From assembly GCA_964353875.1 (NCBI GenBank), contig CAYGXU010000126.1:1-8753 (forward strand): 8,753 nucleotides of DNA, in the 5' to 3' direction. Below, one piece after another: positions 1-6,441 of this stretch; positions within the stretch are counted from its first letter, which is position 1, and each line of letters opens with the position of its first letter. Position numbers and translations under genes: made by a program. The notes under the pieces are model-generated. The model was not told the origin of the DNA and ran no database searches. It saw nothing but the letters and a program-made list of their open reading frames with translations. Origin of the DNA: MGNI01 sp964353875. GTDB lineage: Bacteria > Chloroflexota > Anaerolineae > Anaerolineales > E44-bin32.

Positions 1-209
1 TCGCATCCATCGGCGGAATCGATGTCGACCTGCTTGTTCGAGGGACGGAAGAACAGGTGCGAGCCCGAACACGTGCGGTGCTGGAGGCTTGTGCTCCCAG
101 TAAAGCATATGTATTGGGTAGCGGCAACAGTATCGCCAATTACATACCATTAAGAAATTTTCTGGTGATGGTTGACGAAGGATGGAGGTATAACGCTCAA
201 AATCAATAA
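1..209 (+). CDS. URO-D family protein, C-terminal end (copy A, cut by window edge)
   Basis: This is the last 68 codons of a gene that begins before the window, read from base 3 to a TAA at 207-209. The peptide contains GGIDVDLLVRGTEEQVRAR and then YVLGSGNSIANYIP, ending in DEGWRYNAQNQ. This matches the C-terminal part of the URO-D gene at 3988-4590 nearly residue for residue, so the two are paralogous copies. The fold family covers uroporphyrinogen decarboxylase and the MtaA/CmuA-type corrinoid methyltransferases. Lineage-specific paralogues like this one, sitting beside other catabolic genes, are more often methyltransferase-like than haem-biosynthetic, but that is inference. The downstream M24-fold gene starts 26 bp after the stop, consistent with one operon. 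Nothing can be said about the start or the N-terminal domain. Confidence 0.85.
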   Translation, partial: ASIGGIDVDLLVRGTEEQVRARTRAVLEACAPSKAYVLGSGNSIANYIPLRNFLVMVDEGWRYNAQNQ

Positions 210-224
210 GTGAATTATTTGGCA

Positions 225-231
225 AGAGGGG
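225..231 (+). promoter_or_regulatory. Ribosome binding site of M24 copy A
   Basis: AGAGGGG lies four bases before the ATG at 236. It supports that ATG as the original start of copy A, even though the frame is broken 51 codons later. The protein from this ATG aligns from its first residues (MKIE) with intact copy B. Confidence 0.6.
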
Positions 232-235
232 AAAC

Positions 236-1595
236 ATGAAAATCGAATTGAGGAAACTTGGATTGCCGGATTTTGGGATCCCGGTAGAAAAACCCCATAT
301 TCCCTCAAAAGTATACGAAGAGCGATGTCAGCGGGCCTATGACGCCGCACGGTGCGATTGGCTGGTGGTATATGGAGACCGAGAGCATTAATGCCAATAT
401 CACCTATTTGACAGGCTTTGACCCCCGTTTTGAGGAAGCAATACTTCTCCTGGGACCGGCACAGGATCGGATCCTTATCGTCGGGAATGAGTGCCTGGGC
501 TACGCCGAATTGGCAGGTCTTGACCTAAATCTTGCCCTATGTCAGTCCTTAAGCTTGATGGGACAAAATCGGAACGCATCACTGAAGATATCTTCCGTTC
601 TACATGAGGCTGGGATTGATGCCGGCGATAGCGTCGGCATCATCGGCTGGAAATATCTAGAAGAAGCGGAACGCGAAGAGGGATTCGAGGCGATATTCGC
701 CCCCGCAGTGCTTGTGGATGTTTTACGAAAGCTTGTAAAAGATGCTTCCTTAGTGGCTGATAAGACGCCAATCCTTATGCACCCATCGGAGGGTCTGCGG
801 GTGATAAATGAAGCCGAGCAGATCGCTGCCTTTGAATGGGCAGCAGCCCGAGCTACTGCAGCAGTCCATCGGGTCGTCAAGGGTGCACGTCCTGGTATGA
901 CCGAACTCGAAGCTGTCGCAGAAATGGGATTTTCGGGAGAGCCTCTATCTGCACACGTTATGTTTGCCTCCGGCAAGGAATCCATCGTCGGAATGAGGAG
1001 TCCGACGTCGCGTCGACTAGAACTTGGCGATGGGGTCAGCACTGCAATAGGCTACTGGGGAGGGCTTGGGTGCCGGGCTGGATTGCTGACGCAGGATGAG
1101 CCTGACTTCTTAGATAAGTTTGCCATTCCATACTATAAAGCGATCGCGACTTGGTACGAAACAGCAGGCCTCGGTGTCAAAGGTGGAGAGATATTTGATA
1201 AGGTATCTGATGTTCTTGCAGAAGGCAAACTGCGGTCTATGCTAAATCCCGGTCATCTAACCAGTTTTGATGAATGGGTGCATACTCCGATTCGCTCAGA
1301 AAGCACAGAGGAAATCAAATCCGGGATGGCTTTTCAATGTGACATCATTCCAGTCCCCTTGCCTCCAGGCGTTGCCCTAAACTGTGAAGATCCTCTGGTA
1401 TTTGCCGATCAAAAGCTCAGAAATCAGTTGAAGGAGCATTATCCAGAAGTTTGGAAGCGGATTCAGAAGCGGCGAGGCTTCATGATAAATGAGTTGGGGT
1501 TGAACATAGGAGATGAAATATTGCCTATGTCGACTACCCCTGCCTACTTCGCGCCATTGTGGCTATCTCCGGAGAGAGCGCTGGCGTCATCATAG
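236..1595 (+). pseudogene. M24/creatinase-fold protein, copy A, broken by a one-base frameshift
   Basis: The gene starts at ATG 236 (MKIELRKLGLPDF) and reads 51 codons in register with copy B (to GDREH), then meets TAA at 389-391. Copy B has CATTATGCC where this copy has CATTAATGCC. Removing one A at 390/391 restores a 452-residue frame, exactly the length of copy B. The rest stays open in the shifted frame to TAG 1593-1595; an open frame from 339 covers it but its first residues are out of register. The N-terminal creatinase-like domain (NITYLTGFDPRFEEA) is followed by an M24 pita-bread domain, with GHLTSFDEWVHTP and GMAFQCDIIP. Metal-ligand positions are altered as in copy B. Differences from copy B are mainly synonymous, so decay is recent or the extra A is a sequencing error. 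Without repair the product is a 51-residue stub. Confidence 0.8.
982..1369 (+). repeat. 388-bp tract identical to 5444-5831 (probable gene conversion)
   Basis: Every base from 982 to 1369 equals the base 4462 positions downstream. Just upstream (931-981) about a quarter of positions differ. Just downstream, differences resume at 1370 and become frequent from about 1430. The tract encodes the region corresponding to residues 250-378 of copy B, which contains all the usual M24 metal-ligand positions except the last Glu. Confidence 0.85.
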
Positions 1596-1871
1596 AGGCA
1601 ACATTTTCAGATAATATATTGGTGATGCAAGAGGATTATCTTGATAAGGTGTCGTGAGGCAGATTAGCATTATCAGATCTCACCCAGGAATGCTTAATGG
1701 CGCCAAATCCTAATCAGGTTGGCATTAAAAGGCGAATCAAAGCTGGCAAATCTCTAGACAGTCGAGGATATAAACAGGCATATCGCCGACTTGGTAGAAA
1801 GCCCGACGGTGGAAATATCAGTGGGCAAGACTTTTATTACCCGATCGTAGAGCGAGGAGATTTCAAACAAT
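1596..1871. other. Intergenic stretch without an intact gene
   Basis: No convincing gene was found here. A plus-strand open frame at 1697-1903 (68 codons) has a basic, low-complexity-looking composition and no recognisable motif. On the minus strand a frame at 1891-1754 (45 codons, beginning MGDNPRELFEISSLYDRV) reads more like natural protein. It abuts and overlaps the minus-strand remnant described at 1872-2162 in another frame, so it may be a frameshifted continuation. GATAAT near 1612 and ATTATC near 1635 could pair, but this is too weak to call a terminator for the M24 gene. Confidence 0.4.
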
Positions 1872-2162
1872 TCACGCGGGTTGTCCCCCATACCCGGAAA
1901 TAGTGAGCTTCATGAGGTGGACGCCCAGGTTATTGGTAGCGCTCTCTGCAAGCAGGTCGAAAATCCCTAAAAGTACCTCCTACGAGGCAGGGTTGCCCTC
2001 GATCTTGGTGCGGGCGATAGCGAGGAGGTTGACATTTATAGGGACGCTTCTCATGAATTCCTGCAGGACCAAAATGGGCGCCCTGCAGTAGCGGTTCAGC
2101 GACGCGCCGATAATGCCGCCCGCCGCAACCAATCGCTTGCCTTCCCTATCAGGGTGTTCCAT
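1872..2162 (-). pseudogene. Possible remnant of an unrecognised gene downstream of the glycosidase
   Basis: On the minus strand an ATG at 2162-2160 overlaps the glycosidase stop by 14 bases and opens a frame of 60 codons (MEHPDREGKRLVAAGGIIGA and onward), ended by TAG at 1982-1980. Reading through that TAG gives 35 further plausible codons (EVLLGIFDLLAESATNNLGV and onward) to TGA at 1874-1872. About three-quarters of third positions before the TAG are G or C, above the local average, which supports past coding in the same GC-rich style as the glycosidase. A second minus-strand frame (1891-1754) might continue it after a frameshift. I do not recognise the family. It could be a decayed partner gene brought in with the glycosidase, or a chance open frame. 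Confidence 0.3.
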
Positions 2163-3747
2163 TTTCCTCTAGCGTAAACACCACCACGCGCGGTTCGCCG
2201 CCGGGACCGGTGTTCACCTGGGCGGGCACTGTGTCCGGCAGACGTCCTTCGCTCGTAACCATCCCGTTTCGTGGATCGAATACACGATAGAACCGCGGCA
2301 CGTCTCGCGAGATGATGGCCTGGTCGCCACCCTCGGGCAGATAGAGCACGAATAGTGTACCCGGCACGGCTAGTCCGCGCTCGCCGTAGGTGTAGGTCCA
2401 GTTGGGTTCCATGCCCGCCAGGGGCAGCCCATCGAAGATCCTCGCTGCGATGCCCGGATACATGGAGCCCTCGAAGTCCAGCGCTTCCCGCCAACCCGCG
2501 CCGGGTGCAAAGCACCATCCCGGGTGATCCAGCTCCTTCGAATGCAGCCGCCACTGCCAGAGGCTGCCCGCTCCGTAAACAACTCCCATGGTGCCGCCTG
2601 CGGTGAGGTTGCACCAGGCTTCATGGCCCTGCCACCAACCCGCGCCGCGTCCGGTGCGCCCCATATTCTCGTAAGTTGGCTCGCCGTTGGCCACAGCCTT
2701 GACCGGCGTGTTGCGCCACATATCGGTCACCCGCTCCGGAATATGGTGGCCGCCGTGCCCGGTCTGGCACCACTGGAAGTCGAGCCACGCCTTGTCCTGA
2801 TGCGTGCGAAACAGGGAATGCGGGGCATAGTGAATCCCCGTCGGCTGCTGATACGCATCCCATTCTTCGATGGTTCTTCCCGCCCAGTCCAACTGCTCGA
2901 CGCTCGAAGGCTCCATTGCGGTGCCGTCGCCGCCCACTAGCCAGATCGCCGGCCGGGCGCCGTAGCGAGCCACGAGATAGCGGCAGTATCGGGCGTAGTC
3001 ATCCGCACTAATCACATTCCCGGCCGTGCCAAGTCCTTTCCAACCATAGCCATGAAAGACCGGCTGATAAACCGGCGCGATGCCGTGGGCGACCAGCACA
3101 TCCACCAGCTTGTCGAAGAACTGGAAATATTTCGGATTCAACTGGCGCAGCGTGCCATTGGGGAGATCCTCAAACCCGACGTCGAAACCGCCATCCTCCG
3201 TGCGCGAGCGTGGTCCCGTGGCTTTCATGTCCGGCTGCACGGACATGAGCAGCACGGCATTGAAGCCCTTTGTACTTCGATCGCGGGCATAAATCTCCGC
3301 CTGTTCCACCGTAGCCCGCCACGGCAAGGCCCACGCTGTGTCGGCGCAGAGCAATCGCGGGGTGCCGTCCGCGTGGATCAGGTTGCGCCCGCCTGACGGA
3401 ATGCTCCAGAAACCATGTATGCTGAACTTCGTCGGATTCGTGGTTTTGTTCTCTGTAGTCTGAAGCGCCCCCGAATGCCCTTGGATTCCTAAATCGCCAC
3501 CCCGATCCGATGCCGTCCAACTCCAGATGCCCGAAGACTTGGTCGAGACAAACCGCACACGAAAGGTTCGCCCGCCGTCCCAGAACATCGGCCGCCGGAT
3601 CTTCGTTCCGTCGACGTGGGCAAAGTCCACCCAGGCTTCGCTGTCCGTGTAAGGATTGGCTGCCTCTCGGGTGGCAGTGAGAGTCAGTTCGACCTCCTGC
3701 CACTGCGGTGCGCTGGGGACGGGCTCAGTGGTTGTTTGGGCTTTCAT
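2149..3747 (-). CDS. DUF5060 / apiosidase-like (DUF4038) glycoside hydrolase family protein
   Basis: This encodes 532 residues, ATG at 3747-3745 and TGA at 2151-2149. Residues about 15-95 look like the DUF5060 beta-sandwich (WQEVELTLTATREAANPYTD, FWDGGRTFRVRF). Residues about 108-440 form a DUF4038/apiosidase-type TIM barrel (GRNLIHADGTPRLLCADTAW, GFNAVLLMSVQPD, GIAPVYQPVFHG). The C-terminal about 90 residues resemble the collagen-binding-like beta domain found in such proteins. D274 in WLVGGDG and E356 in NGEPTYE are candidate catalytic acids, by analogy with GH140-type enzymes; the assignment is inferred. There is no signal peptide, so an intracellular enzyme acting on imported oligosaccharides is likely. 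It is visibly GC-richer (about 60 percent by eye) than its neighbours and opposes them in strand. No good Shine-Dalgarno precedes the ATG. The exact substrate is unknown. Confidence 0.85.
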   Translation of the reverse strand: MKAQTTTEPVPSAPQWQEVELTLTATREAANPYTDSEAWVDFAHVDGTKIRRPMFWDGGRTFRVRFVSTKSSGIWSWTASDRGGDLGIQGHSGALQTTENKTTNPTKFSIHGFWSIPSGGRNLIHADGTPRLLCADTAWALPWRATVEQAEIYARDRSTKGFNAVLLMSVQPDMKATGPRSRTEDGGFDVGFEDLPNGTLRQLNPKYFQFFDKLVDVLVAHGIAPVYQPVFHGYGWKGLGTAGNVISADDYARYCRYLVARYGARPAIWLVGGDGTAMEPSSVEQLDWAGRTIEEWDAYQQPTGIHYAPHSLFRTHQDKAWLDFQWCQTGHGGHHIPERVTDMWRNTPVKAVANGEPTYENMGRTGRGAGWWQGHEAWCNLTAGGTMGVVYGAGSLWQWRLHSKELDHPGWCFAPGAGWREALDFEGSMYPGIAARIFDGLPLAGMEPNWTYTYGERGLAVPGTLFVLYLPEGGDQAIISRDVPRFYRVFDPRNGMVTSEGRLPDTVPAQVNTGPGGEPRVVVFTLEENGTP

Positions 3748-3945
3748 AGTTTGAGAGATAGGAATTTGGTTTGGCTGGGAGCAGTTGTCATCTTTTACAC
3801 CGAATGAATTAAGGGATTAATGTGGTGCGCAGCCGGCACATTAGGCCCAAGTTGAACTAAGCTGAGCGCAGCCGTTGGAAATCTAGTTGGGAAATTAAAC
3901 ACGACGCTTAAAAACCAAAAGCAGCATATGAATGAGATTATTTAG
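3748..3945. other. Spacer between glycosidase start and truncated URO-D
   Basis: This should hold the promoter of the minus-strand glycosidase, but I see no clear -35/-10 pair. The bases before its ATG (CTATCTCTCAAACT read on the minus strand) contain no purine-rich ribosome site. The 9-mer GCGCAGCCG occurs twice, at 3827-3835 and 3866-3874. I could not find the missing N-terminal half of the URO-D gene here in any plus-strand frame. Confidence 0.4.
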
Positions 3946-3987
3946 CGAAATTGTACCTATGGAGAGCAGGAGAAGCAAGCGAGAATA

Positions 3988-4590
3988 GTGAGAACGGCAT
4001 ATGAAACCTTCGCATTGGCGATCTACGATCGGACCGATCTAATTGAGGCGATGTTCAACAAGATTGAGGAGATCTATATTCCGCTGGCTCAGACCTTGAC
4101 TCAGATGGGTCGCGTGGTGGCCTTATGGATGGGTGACAATACAGGTTTCAAGACAGGGACAATAGTATCGCCTGATCATTTGCGCAAGTACGTCTTCCCA
4201 CTTCAGAAGCGAGTTGCCTCTATCGCTCACGAGCGGGGCATGCCTTTTCTCATCCATTCTTGTGGGAATCTGGAAGCCGTGATGAATGACTTGATAGATG
4301 ATGTTGGCATTGATGAAAAACACTCGTTCGAGGATGTCATCGAACCGGTGGTGTCATTCACAGCGCGTTATGGTGATCGCATTGCAGTCATTGGTGGAAT
4401 AGATGTCGATCTATTGGGGCGGGGGACGGAAGACCAGGTGCGAGCCCGAACGCATGCGGTATTGGATGCATGCGCTCCCAGTAGGGCATATGTATTGGGA
4501 AGGGGCAGTAGCATCGCAAATTACATACCATTGAAGATTTTTCTGACTATGATTGACGAAGGATGGAGGTACAATTCGCTAAGCCGATAG
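3988..4590 (+). CDS. URO-D family protein, N-terminally truncated (copy B)
   Basis: This encodes about 200 residues from GTG 3988, and the frame is open back to TAG 3943-3945. Family members are usually around 340-360 residues, so roughly the first 150 are missing. What remains is the C-terminal half of the barrel: GTIVSPDHLRKYVFP, the HxC motif in FLIHSCGN (H90, C92 from the GTG), FEDVIEP, GGIDVDLLGRGTEDQVRA and YVLGRGSSIANYIP. HxC is the start of the zinc site in MtaA-type methyltransferases. The later Cys of that site, usually in a PGCG-like turn, appears to be R172 here and Ser in copy A. No ribosome site is suitably spaced before the GTG, and the next in-frame Met is codon 22, so the gene is probably a non-functional relic. 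It is followed after 108 bp by the M24 gene. Confidence 0.75.
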   Translation: MRTAYETFALAIYDRTDLIEAMFNKIEEIYIPLAQTLTQMGRVVALWMGDNTGFKTGTIVSPDHLRKYVFPLQKRVASIAHERGMPFLIHSCGNLEAVMNDLIDDVGIDEKHSFEDVIEPVVSFTARYGDRIAVIGGIDVDLLGRGTEDQVRARTHAVLDACAPSRAYVLGRGSSIANYIPLKIFLTMIDEGWRYNSLSR

Positions 4591-4689
4591 GCCGGAAATT
4601 GAAAATACGTCGAGGTTGGGTTATTTATTGATGTGTAATAACTTGCTTCCAAGAGAGTTGCATTTTCACAAATATTCAATTGCTGGTGA

Positions 4690-4694
4690 GGAGG
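4690..4694 (+). promoter_or_regulatory. Ribosome binding site of M24 copy B
   Basis: GGAGG, within GTGAGGAGGGC, ends four bases before the ATG at 4699 and fixes that start. The spacer upstream (4591-4689) is AT-rich. It holds a short hairpin candidate, GTTATT near 4619 with AATAAC near 4636, which is too weak to interpret. Confidence 0.65.
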
Positions 4695-4698
4695 GCAA

Positions 4699-6057
4699 AT
4701 GAAAATCGAATGGCATGAGGTCAACCTGCTCGATTTCGAAGTGCCTGAGGTGACGCCTGAGATACCTTCTAGAATCTATGAGAGTCGATGTCAACGGGCA
4801 TATAAAGCCGCCAAATGTGATTGGTTAGTAACGTATGGAGACCGGGAACATTATGCCAATATAACCTATTTAACGGGTTTCGATCCGCGCTTTGAGGAAG
4901 CATTGTTTATTTTAGGACCCGGGGATAGCCGTTTCCTTATCGTAGGGAATGAAAATCTAGGCTATGCAGGATTAGCCGGTCTCAAATTAGATCCTATACT
5001 TTGTCAATCTTTAAGTTTAATGGGACAAGACAGGAGCAAGTCACCATCGATTCTTTCAATACTGCGAGAACTAGGAATTAAGCCGGGGGACCGAGTCGGC
5101 GTCGTTGGCTGGAAATATTTGGAACCCAATGAAATCGAAGATGGATTTGAGGCGATTTTTGCACCCGCCGTGCTTGTGGATAGTTTACGGATGATAGCCC
5201 GTGATCCTACTCTTGTGGTTGATGAAACACCGATTCTTATGCACCCAATTGAGGGCTTGCGAGCAGTGAATGAGGTTGAACAGATTGCTGCTTTTGAATG
5301 GGCGGCGGCTCGAGCTACTGCGGCGGTGTATCGTGTTGTGAAGGGCGCACGTCCTGGCATGACTGAACTCGAAGCTGTTGCCGAAATGGGATATTCAGGA
5401 GAACCCTTATCTGCTCATGTCATGTTTGCCTCTGGCAAGGAGGCCATCGTCGGAATGAGGAGTCCGACGTCGCGTCGACTAGAACTTGGCGATGGGGTCA
5501 GCACTGCAATAGGCTACTGGGGAGGGCTTGGGTGCCGGGCTGGATTGCTGACGCAGGATGAGCCTGACTTCTTAGATAAGTTTGCCATTCCATACTATAA
5601 AGCGATCGCGACTTGGTACGAAACAGCAGGCCTCGGTGTCAAAGGTGGAGAGATATTTGATAAGGTATCTGATGTTCTTGCAGAAGGCAAACTGCGGTCT
5701 ATGCTAAATCCCGGTCATCTAACCAGTTTTGATGAATGGGTGCATACTCCGATTCGCTCAGAAAGCACAGAGGAAATCAAATCCGGGATGGCTTTTCAAT
5801 GTGACATCATTCCAGTCCCCTTGCCTCCAGGTATTACCCTAAACTGTGAAGATCCTCTGGTATTCGCCGATCAAAAGCTCAGAAATCAATTAAAGGAACA
5901 TTATCCGGAGGTTTGGGGGCGGATTCAGAAGCGCCAGGGTTTCATGAAAGATGAATTAGGCGTGGACATAGGAGATGAAATATTGCCTATGTCGACAATC
6001 CCTGCGTATTTTGCGCCACTGTGGCTCTCACCAAAACGTGTACTCGCAGTTGTATAA
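4699..6057 (+). CDS. M24/creatinase-fold protein lacking the usual metal ligands (copy B, intact)
   Basis: This encodes 452 residues, the usual size for aminopeptidase-P-like or creatinase-like proteins. Residues about 20-185 form the N-terminal creatinase domain (YANITYLTGFDPRFEEALF). Residues about 190-440 form the M24 domain, opening with NEVEQIAAFEWAAARATAAV. Aligning by eye to the classical ligands: the IDFG Asp is A270 (GDGVSTAIG), the SDITRT Asp is A281 (CRAGLL), the GHGIG His is H340 (PGHLTSF), the first Glu is D369 (GMAFQCD) and the last Glu is E384 (NCEDPL). With both Asp ligands gone, a two-metal peptidase mechanism is unlikely. Metal-free catalysis as in creatinase, or a binding role, is possible. 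There is no signal peptide or membrane segment, so it is cytoplasmic. It may be transcribed with the URO-D fragment upstream. The true substrate is unknown. Confidence 0.85.
   Translation: MKIEWHEVNLLDFEVPEVTPEIPSRIYESRCQRAYKAAKCDWLVTYGDREHYANITYLTGFDPRFEEALFILGPGDSRFLIVGNENLGYAGLAGLKLDPILCQSLSLMGQDRSKSPSILSILRELGIKPGDRVGVVGWKYLEPNEIEDGFEAIFAPAVLVDSLRMIARDPTLVVDETPILMHPIEGLRAVNEVEQIAAFEWAAARATAAVYRVVKGARPGMTELEAVAEMGYSGEPLSAHVMFASGKEAIVGMRSPTSRRLELGDGVSTAIGYWGGLGCRAGLLTQDEPDFLDKFAIPYYKAIATWYETAGLGVKGGEIFDKVSDVLAEGKLRSMLNPGHLTSFDEWVHTPIRSESTEEIKSGMAFQCDIIPVPLPPGITLNCEDPLVFADQKLRNQLKEHYPEVWGRIQKRQGFMKDELGVDIGDEILPMSTIPAYFAPLWLSPKRVLAVV
5444..5831 (+). repeat. 388-bp tract identical to 982-1369 (probable gene conversion)
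   Basis: This is the partner of the identical tract in copy A. It covers codons 250-378 of the intact M24 gene. The two copies resume divergence exactly at 5832 (GGT here, GGC in copy A, both Gly), followed by a Val-Ala versus Ile-Thr change. Confidence 0.85.
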
Positions 6058-6146
6058 TTCTTAATTAATCTTTCCTGTCTACTCCAGGGCATAGGAGATA
6101 CTGGTTGGCCGCACCAAATTTAAATCGGCTTGGAGTTGTATAGGCT

Positions 6147-6230
6147 AACATTACTCGAACTCTCATCGATACACCTGGAAATCCAAATGTGGAAGCTATT
6201 CGATAACCGGTATGGGGTGTGAGTAATGTT
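6147..6230. repeat. 10-bp perfect inverted repeat with 64-bp spacer
   Basis: AACATTACTC at 6147-6156 is the exact reverse complement of GAGTAATGTT at 6221-6230. It does not extend outward, as the flanking bases are T and T. It could be a pair of operator half-sites or the ends of a small lost element, or it could be chance. No T-run follows, so it is not a typical terminator. Confidence 0.35.
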
Positions 6231-6428
6231 TGATGGAGGAGAGGGAGTTCCAGATCTAAGAGGAAAGTAAACCTTTTTGTGCTGCATATGAAAGAACAGA
6301 TATCTTATTGATGGTTCTTGTGATCAACGTGTTCGCTTAGTATAGAAAGTATCCTTTCGACCATGTGGCATGTATTGATCCAATATCACTGGCGAATAGG
6401 CTTACATATTAGCAGCTCACACAATTGT

Positions 6429-6433
6429 GGAGG
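6429..6433 (+). promoter_or_regulatory. Ribosome binding site that decides the MBL gene start
   Basis: GGAGG lies eight bases before ATG 6442. The frame is also open from GTG 6427, but that codon overlaps the ribosome site itself. ATG 6442 is therefore the better start, and the protein begins MSESFASISK. Confidence 0.75.
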
Positions 6434-6441
6434 AAAAGAGA

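Larger units (their letters stand above)
1..1595 (+). repeat. Duplicated URO-D/M24 module, unit A
   Basis: The URO-D tail and M24 gene here are repeated in the same order and orientation at about 3946-6057. The M24 copies lie 4463 bp apart before the extra base at 390 and 4462 bp after it. The similarity is not seen in sequence after the M24 stops (1596 onward versus 6058 onward). The URO-D/M24 spacer also differs, at 26 bp here and 108 bp in unit B. The left limit of unit A is outside the window. Confidence 0.8.
3946..6057 (+). repeat. Duplicated URO-D/M24 module, unit B
   Basis: This is the second copy of the module, containing an N-terminally truncated URO-D gene and an intact M24-fold gene. 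Homology to unit A runs from the URO-D C-terminal region to the M24 stop codon. The left junction lies near 3946-3987, where the URO-D frame runs into an upstream TAG at 3943-3945. Confidence 0.75.
6058..6441. other. 384-bp intergenic region upstream of the tandem MBL gene
   Basis: All plus-strand frames carry frequent stops, and I see no gene. It contains a perfect 10-bp inverted repeat (6147-6156 with 6221-6230) and the 11-mer TATTGATCCAA at 6373-6383, which recurs at 8481-8491. It presumably holds the promoter for the MBL gene, but no convincing -35/-10 pair could be assigned. There is no clear hairpin plus T-run terminator for the M24 gene. Confidence 0.5.

Noticed and set aside
542..1042. 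A 166-codon open frame on the minus strand inside M24 copy A
   Set aside because: It is Ser/Thr/Ala/Arg-rich, with the composition expected of an antisense shadow. A similar shadow occurs at the same place in copy B (5004-5360), which follows from the duplication. The sense strand has clear family motifs.
1697..2091. Two short plus-strand open frames (1697-1903 and 1903-2091)
   Set aside because: There is no good ribosome site, no recognisable motif, and a composition unlike natural protein. The minus-strand reading has better third-position GC. I checked whether they could be the lost URO-D N-terminus and saw no match.
2096..2614. A 172-codon open frame on the minus strand overlapping the glycosidase end, and similar ones at 2621-2863 and 3170-3703
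   Set aside because: These are alternate frames of the GC-rich glycosidase gene, with Arg/Gly/Ala-rich composition and no motifs. The glycosidase frame shows clear domains throughout.
6427..6441. GTG at 6427 as the start of the MBL protein
   Set aside because: It would place the start codon on the ribosome binding site. GGAGG at 6429-6433 is ideally spaced for ATG 6442.
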